From a virus, in the IMG/VR virus record IMGVR_UViG_3300030047_000084, positions 1 through 32,063 of that record: a stretch of DNA of 32,063 nucleotides; one strand, 5' to 3'. Shown piece by piece: positions 16,585 through 23,461 of this stretch (within the stretch, counting starts at the first letter, position 1; each line of letters begins with the position of its first letter). The notes under the pieces were generated by a model that was not told the origin of the DNA, searched no databases, and saw nothing but the letters and a program-made list of their open reading frames with translations. A program made the position numbers and the translations under genes.

Positions 16585-16760
16585 AATCCAAAAACCCACT
16601 TAACCAATAACAAAATGAACAAAACAGGGATTGCGATAGGTAGCAAAATGACAAAAAGAGTGATTATTGTTGTAAAGATAAAAGATAGAGTCAGGCTTAT
16701 TATTGCGATAATAATTCCGACTATCCCTTTAATTGGTTTGTTGTTGATTTTAATTTTCAT
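16581..16760 (-). CDS. Two-span small membrane protein (59 aa), unknown
   Basis: This gene is short. The ATG at 16760-16758 is preceded by TAGGAG, one of the few clear Shine-Dalgarno sites in this genome, and the TGA at 16583-16581 overlaps the next start. The product starts MKIKINNKPIKGIVG and has two hydrophobic stretches (about residues 13-31 and 33-54). It overlaps both neighbours by four bases. Possibly a small membrane disruptor; no family recognised. Confidence 0.7.
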   Translation of the reverse strand: MKIKINNKPIKGIVGIIIAIISLTLSFIFTTIITLFVILLPIAIPVLFILLLVKWVFGL

Positions 16761-16933
16761 TTTGTTTTTCTCCTATTGGCGTTTTTACGTTTATTAGCCT
16801 CTCGGCGTTTACTAATTTGTTTTTTGACTTGGGTCTCTTTATTCCTGAGAGAGTTGAGTTTCCCTTTCCAGTTGAAAGTTGGTATTTTGATGATTGGTGA
16901 GACTGCCTCGTCGATGATTATGTTGTCGTTCAT
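16757..16933 (-). CDS. Small basic protein (58 aa), unknown
   Basis: The ATG at 16933-16931 overlaps the stop of the upstream gene as ATGA and is preceded by CAGGAAG. The product starts MNDNIIIDEAVSPIIK and ends in a strongly basic tail (KRREANKRKNANRRKTK), suggesting nucleic acid or membrane-surface binding. It carries the ribosome-binding site of the following gene within its last codons. No family recognised. Confidence 0.7.
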   Translation of the reverse strand: MNDNIIIDEAVSPIIKIPTFNWKGKLNSLRNKETQVKKQISKRREANKRKNANRRKTK

Positions 16934-17157
16934 TGTTGTTTTTCTTCCTGAGGGTGGGCTTTAATGAATAAATCTATTTGATAAGCCTCGTATAAAATAC
17001 CGCCTATCGTTACGAATAATAACAACATACCCCAAAGTAGAGAATTTCTCAAAAGGCAAATTGTAAAATAAACAAAAAGACAATTTATAAAGACAATAAA
17101 TAAAGAGAGCCAGTAAATAATCAGCTTGACGATGGGGTTTATTTTTGTTTTTTCCAT
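16930..17157 (-). CDS. Small two-span membrane protein (75 aa)
   Basis: The product opens MEKTKINPIVKLIIYWLSLF and has two hydrophobic spans (about 10-35 and 38-60) followed by a polar end. It begins three bases after the stop of the upstream gene, with CTAAATTAAACT in front of the ATG. It heads the coupled chain of tiny genes running down to 15.6 kb. A holin-like or inner-membrane interference role is possible but unproven. Confidence 0.65.
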   Translation of the reverse strand: MEKTKINPIVKLIIYWLSLFIVFINCLFVYFTICLLRNSLLWGMLLLFVTIGGILYEAYQIDLFIKAHPQEEKQQ

Positions 17158-17160
17158 AGT

Positions 17161-17907
17161 TTAATTTAGCAAGATTGCGAGAAATAAAATGTAAGCGATA
17201 AATAATTCGATAAAAATAATCTTTCTTAGGTTTGATTTCTTTGGTTTTTCCTCGACTGGTTTGACCATAGGTTGAGTTATCTCTTCAAAAATCATTCTGA
17301 AATCCTTTTTGTTTTCGTAATCGTGAATAACAATGTTTTTGAAAAACTCAGTGTCATTGTGATTGGCTTTGAATAATTCGCCAATATCTCTCAAAACCAT
17401 AACCTCGACCCATTTCTCATTTTTAGGTTTAGTAAAAGACTCGACTGAAAATACAGCCTTTTTCTCTAATTCCTTTCTGAGTTCGGTGTTCTTTCCCATT
17501 TGTCGAGGGCGATTGACGATTGTCTCAGCCTGTTTTTTAGTTTCCTCTTTTAAATTGACAGCGACGTGAGTGATTTGTTTCTTTTTTCGATTTAACGGTG
17601 ATGTTGTCGTGGCATTTTCAACCGCTTTCTGATTTTTTTCGACTGCCTTTTTAAATTCTTTTTCGGCTTTAGTTTGTTTTATCACGTCGATTTTTTCCAT
17701 AAATTTCATTGACCTTGTTATAAATCCAAGTTCTCTACGTTTAAAATCCTTTAACCATTTATCTACCTCACCAGCTTTTTGAAAATTTACAGTGATAATT
17801 TTTTTATCTTTTGAAAATTTCTCAATTTTTCCTCTTTTACTCCACCAGTCGCCTATTCTAGTTTTAACAACGACGTCCGCACCTTTTTTAATTTCTCTGA
17901 GTCTCAT
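17161..17907 (-). CDS. Lys-rich protein with C-terminal membrane anchor, unknown
   Basis: The preferred start is the ATG at 17907-17905 (MRLREIKKGADVVVKTRIGD), four bases after the upstream stop, giving 248 residues. A longer open frame would overlap the upstream gene by 100 bases. The N-terminal 60 residues look like a KOW/SH3-type beta-barrel (VVKTRIGDWWSKRGKIEKF). The middle is charged and helical. A separate folded part (WVEVMVLRDIGELFKANHND) precedes a single C-terminal membrane segment (IIFIELFIAYILFLAILL). Function unknown; possibly a membrane-tethered nucleic-acid-binding factor. Confidence 0.7.
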   Translation of the reverse strand: MRLREIKKGADVVVKTRIGDWWSKRGKIEKFSKDKKIITVNFQKAGEVDKWLKDFKRRELGFITRSMKFMEKIDVIKQTKAEKEFKKAVEKNQKAVENATTTSPLNRKKKQITHVAVNLKEETKKQAETIVNRPRQMGKNTELRKELEKKAVFSVESFTKPKNEKWVEVMVLRDIGELFKANHNDTEFFKNIVIHDYENKKDFRMIFEEITQPMVKPVEEKPKKSNLRKIIFIELFIAYILFLAILLN

Positions 17908-17911
17908 AATT

Positions 17912-18319
17912 TTATTTTGATTTTTTAACAAATAAATTTTTAGCTGGTTTTTTATTGATGTCTTTAAATAAATTGTCGGCAATCGTTGGAAAAACAACCG
18001 ATTTTTTATCACCGAGACTCTTCAATAATTTAGCTTTATTACTATTCGAGAGGTAGCCACCAGTCGAGACAACTAGGACGAGACCGTAGGCGACAACGTC
18101 AACGAGAAAAATAAACAAACCGATTAAACCTTTCCAAAAACCACCGTAAAGTAGAGCAAATTTATACTCAAATAATCCCATAAAAACAGCGGTGAAAACT
18201 CCGAGAAAAATCAAGTCGATTTTAGCCTTTTTCTCGAGCTGTTTAATTAAATAATTATTGGCGGTTTCTACCGCTTTTATCATATCCTCTCGGGATATTT
18301 TTTGTTTTTTGTCTGTCAT
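17912..18319 (-). CDS. Membrane protein, unknown
   Basis: This 135-residue protein has a charged N-terminal helix (MTDKKQKISREDMIKAVETA), two membrane spans (about 36-58 and 63-87) and a polar C-terminal half. The start follows AATACAAAACA, the leader type of the early genes. It is the first gene after the non-coding RNA region, in the direction of transcription. No family recognised. Confidence 0.7.
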   Translation of the reverse strand: MTDKKQKISREDMIKAVETANNYLIKQLEKKAKIDLIFLGVFTAVFMGLFEYKFALLYGGFWKGLIGLFIFLVDVVAYGLVLVVSTGGYLSNSNKAKLLKSLGDKKSVVFPTIADNLFKDINKKPAKNLFVKKSK

Positions 18320-18361
18320 TGTTTTGTATTCTAAATAATAATAATTAAAAACTTAACTCAA

Positions 18362-18470
18362 AATAGTAGGTATAGGTCGACCTTGGAAAACCAAGTTTAT
18401 AAACCCAGTTATCTCGAGTTCTGTTTTACCCTCTGCCTATACGCATACGAGGTGGCTCTTCTCTACTATT
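18362..18470 (-). ncRNA. Putative structured RNA element of about 109 nt
   Basis: An 8-bp outer helix (AATAGTAG 18362-18369 with CTACTATT 18463-18470) stacks directly on a 7-bp perfect helix (GTATAGG 18370-18376 with CCTATAC 18436-18442). A CTTGG-AAAA-CCAAG hairpin (18382-18395) lies inside. No reading frame covers it. It lies between the tRNA and the membrane protein gene and could be the leader of that operon or a separate RNA. Strand is inferred from the neighbours. No known family recognised. Confidence 0.5.
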
Positions 18471-18540
18471 CGAAGTTAAATTTTTAATTCAAAGAGCAAA
18501 GTCGAAACCCATTTTTTGAGGATTTCAACCTCGCTCCGTG

Positions 18541-18611
18541 TTGCGGGTCTTGGAGTTGAACACAAGTCTGGTAGGGTATGAGTCTACCGTGCTACCGTAC
18601 ACTAACCCGCA
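18541..18611 (-). tRNA. tRNA-Met or tRNA-Ile2 (anticodon CAT)
   Basis: A 71-base cloverleaf reads on the minus strand. It has a perfect 7-bp acceptor (TGCGGGT / ACCCGCA) and TA at 8-9. The D arm is GTGT/GCAC with loop ACGGTA, keeping A14, G18G19 and A21. The anticodon loop is CTCATAC with U33 and A37, and the T loop is TTCAACT with C56, A58 and the G53-C61 pair. Weak points are an A-C at the base of the anticodon stem and two mismatches in the T stem. CCA is not encoded in full. It could be elongator or initiator Met, or lysidine-type Ile. Confidence 0.75.
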
Positions 18612-18616
18612 CGTTT

Positions 18617-18858
18617 TTTGATGACTACTTACAGAGGACAAGAGGCGGTTTGACGCCACAATTTAATTCCTAATTGTCGAAAGCCTCAGAGCTTGAAAAC
18701 TAGGGGTTTTTACATAACGACTAGAGTACGTCAGTCGTCAGAGATAAAATTCAATTTATCGGGTTATTGTGATGTCTCAGTGATTGTCTGAGTTGCTAAC
18801 CAAGACGGTCAGCCCAATATTTCGCTACTGCGATTATCCCCAATAAGTAATCATCAAA
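18617..18858 (-). ncRNA. Putative structured RNA of about 240 nt next to the tRNA
   Basis: A 15-position helix closes the element: TTTGATGATTACTTA at the 5' end with TAAGTAGTCATCAAA at the 3' end of the minus strand, with one U-G wobble. Inside are hairpins CTCAG/CTGAG (18776-18792), GATAAA/TTTATC (18743-18760), ACGACT/AGTCGT (18717-18738), CCTAGTT/AATTAGG (18669-18704) with inner AAGC/GCTT, and GGCG/CGCC (18644-18657). Two positions pair only as G-U on the minus strand and mismatch on the plus strand, indicating the strand. No reading frame explains it. A relation to large phage RNAs that accompany tRNAs (GOLLD, ROOL) is possible but untested. Confidence 0.65.
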
Positions 18859-18899
18859 TTTTTAATGTTCTTGTTGTTTTTGCGACAACTAAACTAATA

Positions 18900-19112
18900 C
18901 TACGGCTTGGCTTTTTCATTGTCAACTAGCAAATTATGCTCGTCGATTTTGTCGTAAATATCAATTAAAGTTTTAGCCGATGAAAGGAAACCTGAGATTT
19001 TAGCGATGTTCATTTTCGTTTTAATATCAAGCTCGTTTAATTTTGCTGTCCTGAGATACTCTGAAAATTCAAATACTCGCTCGAGCCAGCGTTTTTCGAC
19101 AGGTATAGCCAT
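18900..19112 (-). CDS. Small helical protein, unknown (70 aa)
   Basis: The product opens MAIPVEKRWLERVFEFSEYL and is predicted to be almost entirely helical, with a segment KLNELDIKTKMNIAKISGFL. Its ATG directly follows the stop of the upstream gene, so it is in the same operon. It is the last gene before the RNA region. No family or motif recognised. Confidence 0.6.
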   Translation of the reverse strand: MAIPVEKRWLERVFEFSEYLRTAKLNELDIKTKMNIAKISGFLSSAKTLIDIYDKIDEHNLLVDNEKAKP

Positions 19113-19343
19113 TTATTTTTTCCTTTGAAAATTAGCAATAAACATCTTGGCTTTTTTAGTCAGGGTATATTTAACCCCTATTTTCTCGAGATAACCAAGA
19201 CCAAAGAGCATTTTTTTGAGGTCGGTAACAGAGCCGTTGCTACTGTATCCGAGCCTTTCCATAATGACCGAGTTTGTTGGTAATACTTCGACGGACTCGA
19301 ACGCTTTTAATTTTTTGATTAGATTTTCTTTATTTGTTTTCAT
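19113..19343 (-). CDS. Small winged-helix-like protein (76 aa)
   Basis: The product has a helix-turn-helix pattern: PTNSVIMERLGYSSNGSVTD resembles the LexA-type DNA-binding domain (positioning helix, turn, recognition helix). It is followed by LKKMLFGLGYLEKIGVKYTL, a wing-like hairpin, and a basic tail. It could be a small regulator of early genes. It overlaps the upstream 36-residue gene by 14 bases and abuts the next gene without a gap. Confidence 0.6.
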   Translation of the reverse strand: MKTNKENLIKKLKAFESVEVLPTNSVIMERLGYSSNGSVTDLKKMLFGLGYLEKIGVKYTLTKKAKMFIANFQRKK

Positions 19344-19440
19344 TTTTTGGATATGTCAGGTAGTGGCTGTTTTCAGCCAACTGCTGAGAGATAGATTTAA
19401 CTTTTAATTTTGCCGATGTTTTTTTGGCTTTCTTTTTCAT
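19330..19440 (-). CDS. Tiny basic protein (36 aa), unknown
   Basis: The ATG at 19440-19438 lies four bases after the upstream stop, and the frame ends with a TAA at 19332-19330. The product starts MKKKAKKTSAKLKVKSISQQ. A longer frame to 19566 would lie within the neighbouring gene, so the short form is preferred. The very basic start suggests binding to nucleic acid. A chance frame cannot be excluded, but the gap between two clear genes would be empty without it. Confidence 0.5.
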   Translation of the reverse strand: MKKKAKKTSAKLKVKSISQQLAENSHYLTYPKNENK

Positions 19441-19444
19441 AACT

Positions 19445-19897
19445 TTAAACGAGTAGAGTTTCCTGTTTAGGTTGAAATAATGAATAATCAAACTGAGACT
19501 CAAACCACGCCTCAGACCTGTTGTTATAAATTTGTCGGATATTGACCGTCTCAGGAAAATGGTCAACGACTTTATTTCTGAAAGTTTGGACTTTCTTTGG
19601 TATTGAAATTCTACCGCATAAAAACTCAGCCCCTCGATTAGTGATTAGCCATTCTTTATTTACCCATTCCCCGCCAATTCGACGTTTAGCGATTAAGGCG
19701 TGAAATCTTAGTTTGTCAAAATTTCCGTATTCTGAGTGGCTCAAATTAAGCTCATTCATTTTGAAACAATTTTTATTATTGTCTTTGACAAATTCGTAGC
19801 ATTTAGCCAGTGTCCCGACTAAACCGTTTGAGAGAGAGTGCCAGTATTTTTTTAGACTTGCCCCACAACAGGGACAATATTTTTCAGCGTCGGTCAT
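19445..19897 (-). CDS. Zinc-ribbon / winged-helix-like protein, unknown
   Basis: The 150-residue product has an N-terminal knuckle (KYCPCCGASLKKYW) and further Cys residues at about 33 and 44. A segment resembles a winged helix: FDKLRFHALIAKRRIGGEWV followed by NKEWLITNRGAEFLCG. Proteins of this layout occur in many phage early regions and may bind DNA. Its ATG overlaps the stop of the upstream gene as ATGA (19897-19894). Function unknown. Confidence 0.65.
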   Translation of the reverse strand: MTDAEKYCPCCGASLKKYWHSLSNGLVGTLAKCYEFVKDNNKNCFKMNELNLSHSEYGNFDKLRFHALIAKRRIGGEWVNKEWLITNRGAEFLCGRISIPKKVQTFRNKVVDHFPETVNIRQIYNNRSEAWFESQFDYSLFQPKQETLLV

Positions 19898-20568
19898 TTT
19901 AAAAATCTTTTTAAATAAACAAATAAATTTTCAGAAAGTACAGCCTCAATTAAACAATGCTGTTTATTTGAGATAGTAGTATCGAACCCCTCTGAGTTAT
20001 GTCCGTTCTCGTCGCTAATTCCTGTATTTATATCCCAATATGGGGTTTCGTTGTAAAATGCCTCAACAAATTTTTTGGAAAGTAAAAAACCTCTCGCTCT
20101 ATTCTCATCAAAATCAACGTCTCCGTCTGAGTGAACACAACACTCGCCATAAAAAGCCGTCAAAGAGTCGCCACCAAAATATTTTTTGAAATCTTTTGAA
20201 TTGTCCATCGCCTTTGCGATTGCGAGTTTAGTTATTTCCTCTTTGAAAATGTCGCTCTGTTGGACGCTGTTGATGTAATCTTTTGAAAATTGAACATCAA
20301 TCTCGAGTATTCCTTTCTTTTTATTCATTTTCAAAACCTTTCCGATTGGTGGCATTGACCAATTATGGTCAAAACAAATAATCGGATTATTGAGATAATT
20401 TTTTTCGTCGATGTCAAATTCAATCTGTATTTCAGACTTCATTTTTTCGTCGATAAAATTTTGACCAGTTAAAAGAGAAATTTCAAGTAATTCGACTTTG
20501 GTAATTCGGCTATATTTAGTTTCTAAAACTCTACCGCCAACGTCAAAAATATTATTGTTTTTATTCAT
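19894..20568 (-). CDS. Unknown protein with a prohead-protease-like segment
   Basis: This 224-residue protein includes CFDHNWSMPPIGKVLKM near residue 65, followed by GILEIDVQFS. This recalls the block GHDYHSKPIAKATRV...LLFDLEFA of the prohead protease at 9447-10199, with the His conserved. No clear matching Ser segment is seen. The C-terminal half has an acidic HSDGDVDFDENRARGFLLS segment. It might be an S78-like protease relative, or the similarity may be chance. It is the first gene behind the promoter at 20601-20629, and its leader contains ACAATACAAAA. Confidence 0.55.
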   Translation of the reverse strand: MNKNNNIFDVGGRVLETKYSRITKVELLEISLLTGQNFIDEKMKSEIQIEFDIDEKNYLNNPIICFDHNWSMPPIGKVLKMNKKKGILEIDVQFSKDYINSVQQSDIFKEEITKLAIAKAMDNSKDFKKYFGGDSLTAFYGECCVHSDGDVDFDENRARGFLLSKKFVEAFYNETPYWDINTGISDENGHNSEGFDTTISNKQHCLIEAVLSENLFVYLKRFLK

Positions 20569-20600
20569 TTTTGTATTGTATGTAATGTATAACTAGATTT

Positions 20601-20629
20601 ATATTACCGCCCTATTCGGGCGGTGTCAA
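20601..20629 (-). promoter_or_regulatory. Early promoter with an operator-like inverted repeat
   Basis: TTGACA (20629-20624) and TAATAT (20606-20601) are separated by exactly 17 bases. The spacer is an inverted repeat with ACCGCCC / GGGCGGT arms around five bases. The layout matches the promoter at 25281-25309. A repressor bound here would block RNA polymerase. It drives the gene at 19894-20568. Confidence 0.7.
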
Positions 20630-20639
20630 TAGAGCAAGT

Positions 20640-21014
20640 TTAAGCAATTCCGATATCTTTTTTGTCGAGTATTCCCTCAATTCTTATCGGGGCAACTTTC
20701 CAGTATTGGATTTCCAAAACTCTCATCTGTTTAAATTTTGGCTCTCCCTCTTTGGCGTCGGGCAACGGTTCGTCTCTGAGTATCGAGTGAGCCTCGAAAT
20801 CTTTGAGAGAGGCTTTAAATTCATAAATTCCATCACTGACAACAAAGCTCTCAGCTCCCGTCAATTTAATTCTTTCGTATTCAGTAACCTCTACCCCAAA
20901 ATGGGAATATTCTTTTTTAGCAAGTTCCGCCTTAGCCTGAGCCTCAGCGACACGTCGCAAAATCTCAGCCTCTTTATTTTTGTTGATTTTTCTATTTTTG
21001 TTTTTAGTGGTCAT
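20640..21014 (-). CDS. Early protein, unknown (124 aa)
   Basis: The product has a charged helical start with repeated Lys/Glu/Ala (KEAEILRRVAEAQAKAELAK) and a beta-rich second half (YERIKLTGAESFVVSDGIYE, then IQYWKVAPIRIEGIL). It lies between the XRE-like regulator and the promoter at 20601. No family recognised. It has no visible membrane or metal-binding elements. Confidence 0.65.
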   Translation of the reverse strand: MTTKNKNRKINKNKEAEILRRVAEAQAKAELAKKEYSHFGVEVTEYERIKLTGAESFVVSDGIYEFKASLKDFEAHSILRDEPLPDAKEGEPKFKQMRVLEIQYWKVAPIRIEGILDKKDIGIA

Positions 21015-21016
21015 AA

Positions 21017-21343
21017 TTAGTTTTGATTAAAAAATATTTCTGCCTCTTCAATAAAAACATCTTTATATTTTTTGCTCTTTTTTAGATAGTCGTATTGCTC
21101 GGGAGTTAAATAATAAGCCTTAGGCTTTCCTTTTTCTCTCCAAGAAATATACTCAGCAATTCGATTGGCTGTTATCTCTTTCAACCTTTTACCGTTCAAA
21201 GCTGAGGTTACTCTAACCCGAGATACACCGATAGCGTAGGCGATTTCCCACTGTTTAATTTTTAAAAACTCGACAGCCTGTTTATAAATTGGCTCGAGAG
21301 TGAGATATTTCAATTTAATTTTTTCGTGTTTTGGTCTTGACAT
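21017..21343 (-). CDS. XRE-type helix-turn-helix protein, candidate repressor
   Basis: The 108-residue product contains a helix-turn-helix, KQWEIAYAIGVSRVRVTSAL, followed by NGKRLKEITANRIAEYISWR, typical of lambda-repressor-like domains. The C-terminal third is helical and charged, with no protease domain. It is the best candidate in this genome to bind the shared inverted repeats in the early promoters at 20601 and 25281; that link is inference. Confidence 0.75.
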   Translation of the reverse strand: MSRPKHEKIKLKYLTLEPIYKQAVEFLKIKQWEIAYAIGVSRVRVTSALNGKRLKEITANRIAEYISWREKGKPKAYYLTPEQYDYLKKSKKYKDVFIEEAEIFFNQN

Positions 21344-21345
21344 AA

Positions 21346-21756
21346 TTATTCTGTAAACAATTTTAATTGTCTAGCTGAAAATAAACATTTAATTCTAAAA
21401 CGAACCTTTTCACCGTTAGTCTTTGGGATAGCAAACTCGCCTTTTTGAGCGACGTAATCCGAGAGTTGTTGACTGATAGCGTCCTCGACGACTTTCAGCT
21501 CTAAACTGGCGTCTTTGACTTTGTCAACGGTGGCTTTGTAGGTTGGATTTTCTTTTTCAAGATTGATTTTAAAAATATCTTTTTTGAGACGAGCGTCTTT
21601 GTAGTCGATATTTATTTTTTTATAACCGTCCTGACTGATTAAAATATCCTCTCTCAGTTCTTTGGCTTTTTTGAGATTGTATTTTTTTTGTAATAACTGG
21701 GTCGATAGTCTTTCAACCGACTCTTTGATTGTCTCTATTGTTTGATTTTCAGGCAT
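21346..21756 (-). CDS. Coiled-coil early protein, unknown (136 aa)
   Basis: The product is helical over about residues 1-105, with repeated charged heptads (ESVERLSTQLLQKKYNLKKA), and ends with a basic beta segment (NGEKVRFRIKCLFSARQLK). It lies four bases after the YqaJ exonuclease gene. Small coiled-coil proteins beside RecT/YqaJ genes occur in other phages and may be recombination accessory factors; no evidence beyond position. Confidence 0.65.
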   Translation of the reverse strand: MPENQTIETIKESVERLSTQLLQKKYNLKKAKELREDILISQDGYKKINIDYKDARLKKDIFKINLEKENPTYKATVDKVKDASLELKVVEDAISQQLSDYVAQKGEFAIPKTNGEKVRFRIKCLFSARQLKLFTE

Positions 21757-21760
21757 ATTT

Positions 21761-22366
21761 TTAGATTGATAAACATTTAATTTGAGCTAACATTGACTCA
21801 ATCTGAGCGATACCGTCATTGACCCCAGCCTCTATTTTGGCGATGGCGTCCTCGTCTCGGGTTACTCTCTTGATAATTAGCTTTTTAGGAAAACGAGGAT
21901 TATGGACGAGGTAATCACACCACTGTCGCCCAGTAACCCAAAGTTGATATTGAGTTTGCCAATAATGACCTGAGTCAATTTTGTCGTCCAACATTTCCAA
22001 TACGAAAAGATAGCCAATTTTATTTTTAATTTCAACGAGTCCGTCCTCTCCGACCATACCGTCAGGCGACGCACCTGACCATTTATCCCTCTCACAAAAA
22101 CCAACACAATCGACAATATTCCCAGTTTCCAATTCGTAGGCAATACGGGCGTCGTCCTCGAGAGTGTGTCCGTTTTCCATAAATTGATTTGTGTAACCGT
22201 TTTCCTCTGCCTCACCTGTTAAGATTTCAGCGACTTTCTTGGCGACGAGGGTTTCCAGTCCCTTTCCTCGAGTAGCGATTGCCTGAGCGTCGCTGGCTGT
22301 CAATTTTCCACATCTAATTTGAAACCACTCGGGAGAGTTCTGATTGATTTCGTTATGGACTATCAT
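21761..22366 (-). CDS. YqaJ-type (lambda exonuclease-like) viral recombinase nuclease
   Basis: The 201-residue product has the family signature: an opening of QNSPEWFQIRCGKLTASDA, then MENGHTLEDDARIAYE, SGASPDGMVGEDGLVEIKNK and HYWQTQYQLWVTG. The catalytic D (SPDG) and E-x-K (VEIKNK) are intact; the usual Cys after K is Asn here. It resects DNA ends 5' to 3' and hands the strand to RecT. Its ATG overlaps the RecT stop as ATGA (22366-22363). Confidence 0.95.
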   Translation of the reverse strand: MIVHNEINQNSPEWFQIRCGKLTASDAQAIATRGKGLETLVAKKVAEILTGEAEENGYTNQFMENGHTLEDDARIAYELETGNIVDCVGFCERDKWSGASPDGMVGEDGLVEIKNKIGYLFVLEMLDDKIDSGHYWQTQYQLWVTGRQWCDYLVHNPRFPKKLIIKRVTRDEDAIAKIEAGVNDGIAQIESMLAQIKCLSI

Positions 22367-23181
22367 TGTTTTGTCTCCTCGACAGGTGTCTCTTTGGTTT
22401 CGTTTTTAAATTGCTCTCTTTTGAGTTTGTATTCGGCGGTTACTAATTCTCTAAAATCCTCACCTTTCTCAGCAATAACGACTCTACAAATTTCGTTTAA
22501 TTCTTTCATATCTTTGGCACTTTGGATTTTATCGACACTAGCCCCGTCGAGAGCTAAAACTTCGCCCTCAGTAATTACCTCAGCACCCTCGGTCTTTTCA
22601 GTGGCAGTCAGTGGTTTTGGTGGCATTTCTGAGGCGTCATAAACACCATCAAAAAGGTCAGGGAAAGCCCCAGTATAAGCCTGAGAGAGAGCGACTTTTT
22701 GTATCATTGTGTCGGGTTTATCTCTCCATTGTTTATTATCTTGTTTGTATTCAGAAAAAGGACAGGTTACTTTAAAAGGTTCGTTTCTGTCGGTTCGTTT
22801 GACCTCAGCCATAGCTCCCCAAAGAGTGCCATTTTCCCAAGCCTCACATCGAACACCGTCTTTGGTATAGATTGCCTCTTTTTTAACGTATTCGACTTTA
22901 TGAGTGGCGGTGGCTATTCTAGCCTTTCCATCTTTTCCAGCAATAAAAACGAGTTGTCTTTGGTTTTTGCTGTTGGTCGTTGAGTATGAGGTAACTTCGC
23001 CGTTTAAAACATTGAGACCTAAATTTTGAGCTTTGTATAAAATCAAAACTATCTCATTGTCGGTCAGGGTTGGAAATACTGTATTTTTGAGAAATTTATA
23101 TGTCTCAACGCTCAGGGTTTTTTTAATTTTGTTTAACTCACCGATATTTTCAGCGAGTGTGATTTGATTGCTTTTTGTCAT
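22363..23181 (-). CDS. recT: RecT single-strand annealing protein
   Basis: The 272-residue product matches the RecT family: LTDNEIVLILYKAQNLGLNV, EVTSYSTTNSKNQRQLVFIA, KDGKARIATATHKVEYVKKE, KRTDRNEPFKVTCPFSEYKQ and DTMIQKVALSQAYTGAFPDL. It anneals single-stranded DNA in phage recombination and end-joining. The C-terminal 60 residues are acidic and probably flexible. The leader contains ACATACAATACAAAACA. It forms a coupled pair with YqaJ. Confidence 0.95.
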   Translation of the reverse strand: MTKSNQITLAENIGELNKIKKTLSVETYKFLKNTVFPTLTDNEIVLILYKAQNLGLNVLNGEVTSYSTTNSKNQRQLVFIAGKDGKARIATATHKVEYVKKEAIYTKDGVRCEAWENGTLWGAMAEVKRTDRNEPFKVTCPFSEYKQDNKQWRDKPDTMIQKVALSQAYTGAFPDLFDGVYDASEMPPKPLTATEKTEGAEVITEGEVLALDGASVDKIQSAKDMKELNEICRVVIAEKGEDFRELVTAEYKLKREQFKNETKETPVEETKQ

Positions 23182-23239
23182 TGTTTTGTATTGTATGTAA
23201 TTAGTAATTAGTTATTTATACGACCTCTAAAAGTAAAAG

Positions 23240-23461
23240 TCAAATAGATAAATTGCGAAATAGACTCTTTGATAATTTATAAAAACGATTTCTAAAAGAG
23301 TTAATAGTTTCGACTAAATATAGTCCTAAAATTTTAAATTCGACAATGTACTCATCACCCGTCTTTAATTCCTGATAAATAAAACCAACGTCGGGCTTGT
23401 CGTTTTCAGAAATTGGGTTTATTGCCGAGTATCCCATTGATTTTCGAGTAGTGAGTTTCAT
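23240..23461 (-). CDS. Small early protein, unknown (73 aa)
   Basis: The product opens MKLTTRKSMGYSAINPISEN and contains a beta segment DEYIVEFKILGLYLVETINS, ending in a basic helix. Its ATG overlaps the stop of the upstream gene (ATGA at 23461-23458). No family recognised. Confidence 0.6.
   Translation of the reverse strand: MKLTTRKSMGYSAINPISENDKPDVGFIYQELKTGDEYIVEFKILGLYLVETINSFRNRFYKLSKSLFRNLSI

Noticed and set aside
16615-16964. Two plus-strand hydrophobic frames in 16615-16964
   Set aside because: The minus-strand genes 16581-16760 and 16757-16933 fit the coupled gene chain with proper starts and Shine-Dalgarno sites, so the plus-strand frames are shadows.
18490-18536. A tRNA-Phe-like hairpin: a 7-base loop TTGAAAT on a GAGG/CCTC stem, followed by GGGTTTCGAC
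   Set aside because: There is no D arm, no room for an acceptor stem and the T-like segment does not pair. It is better seen as one more hairpin in the RNA region.
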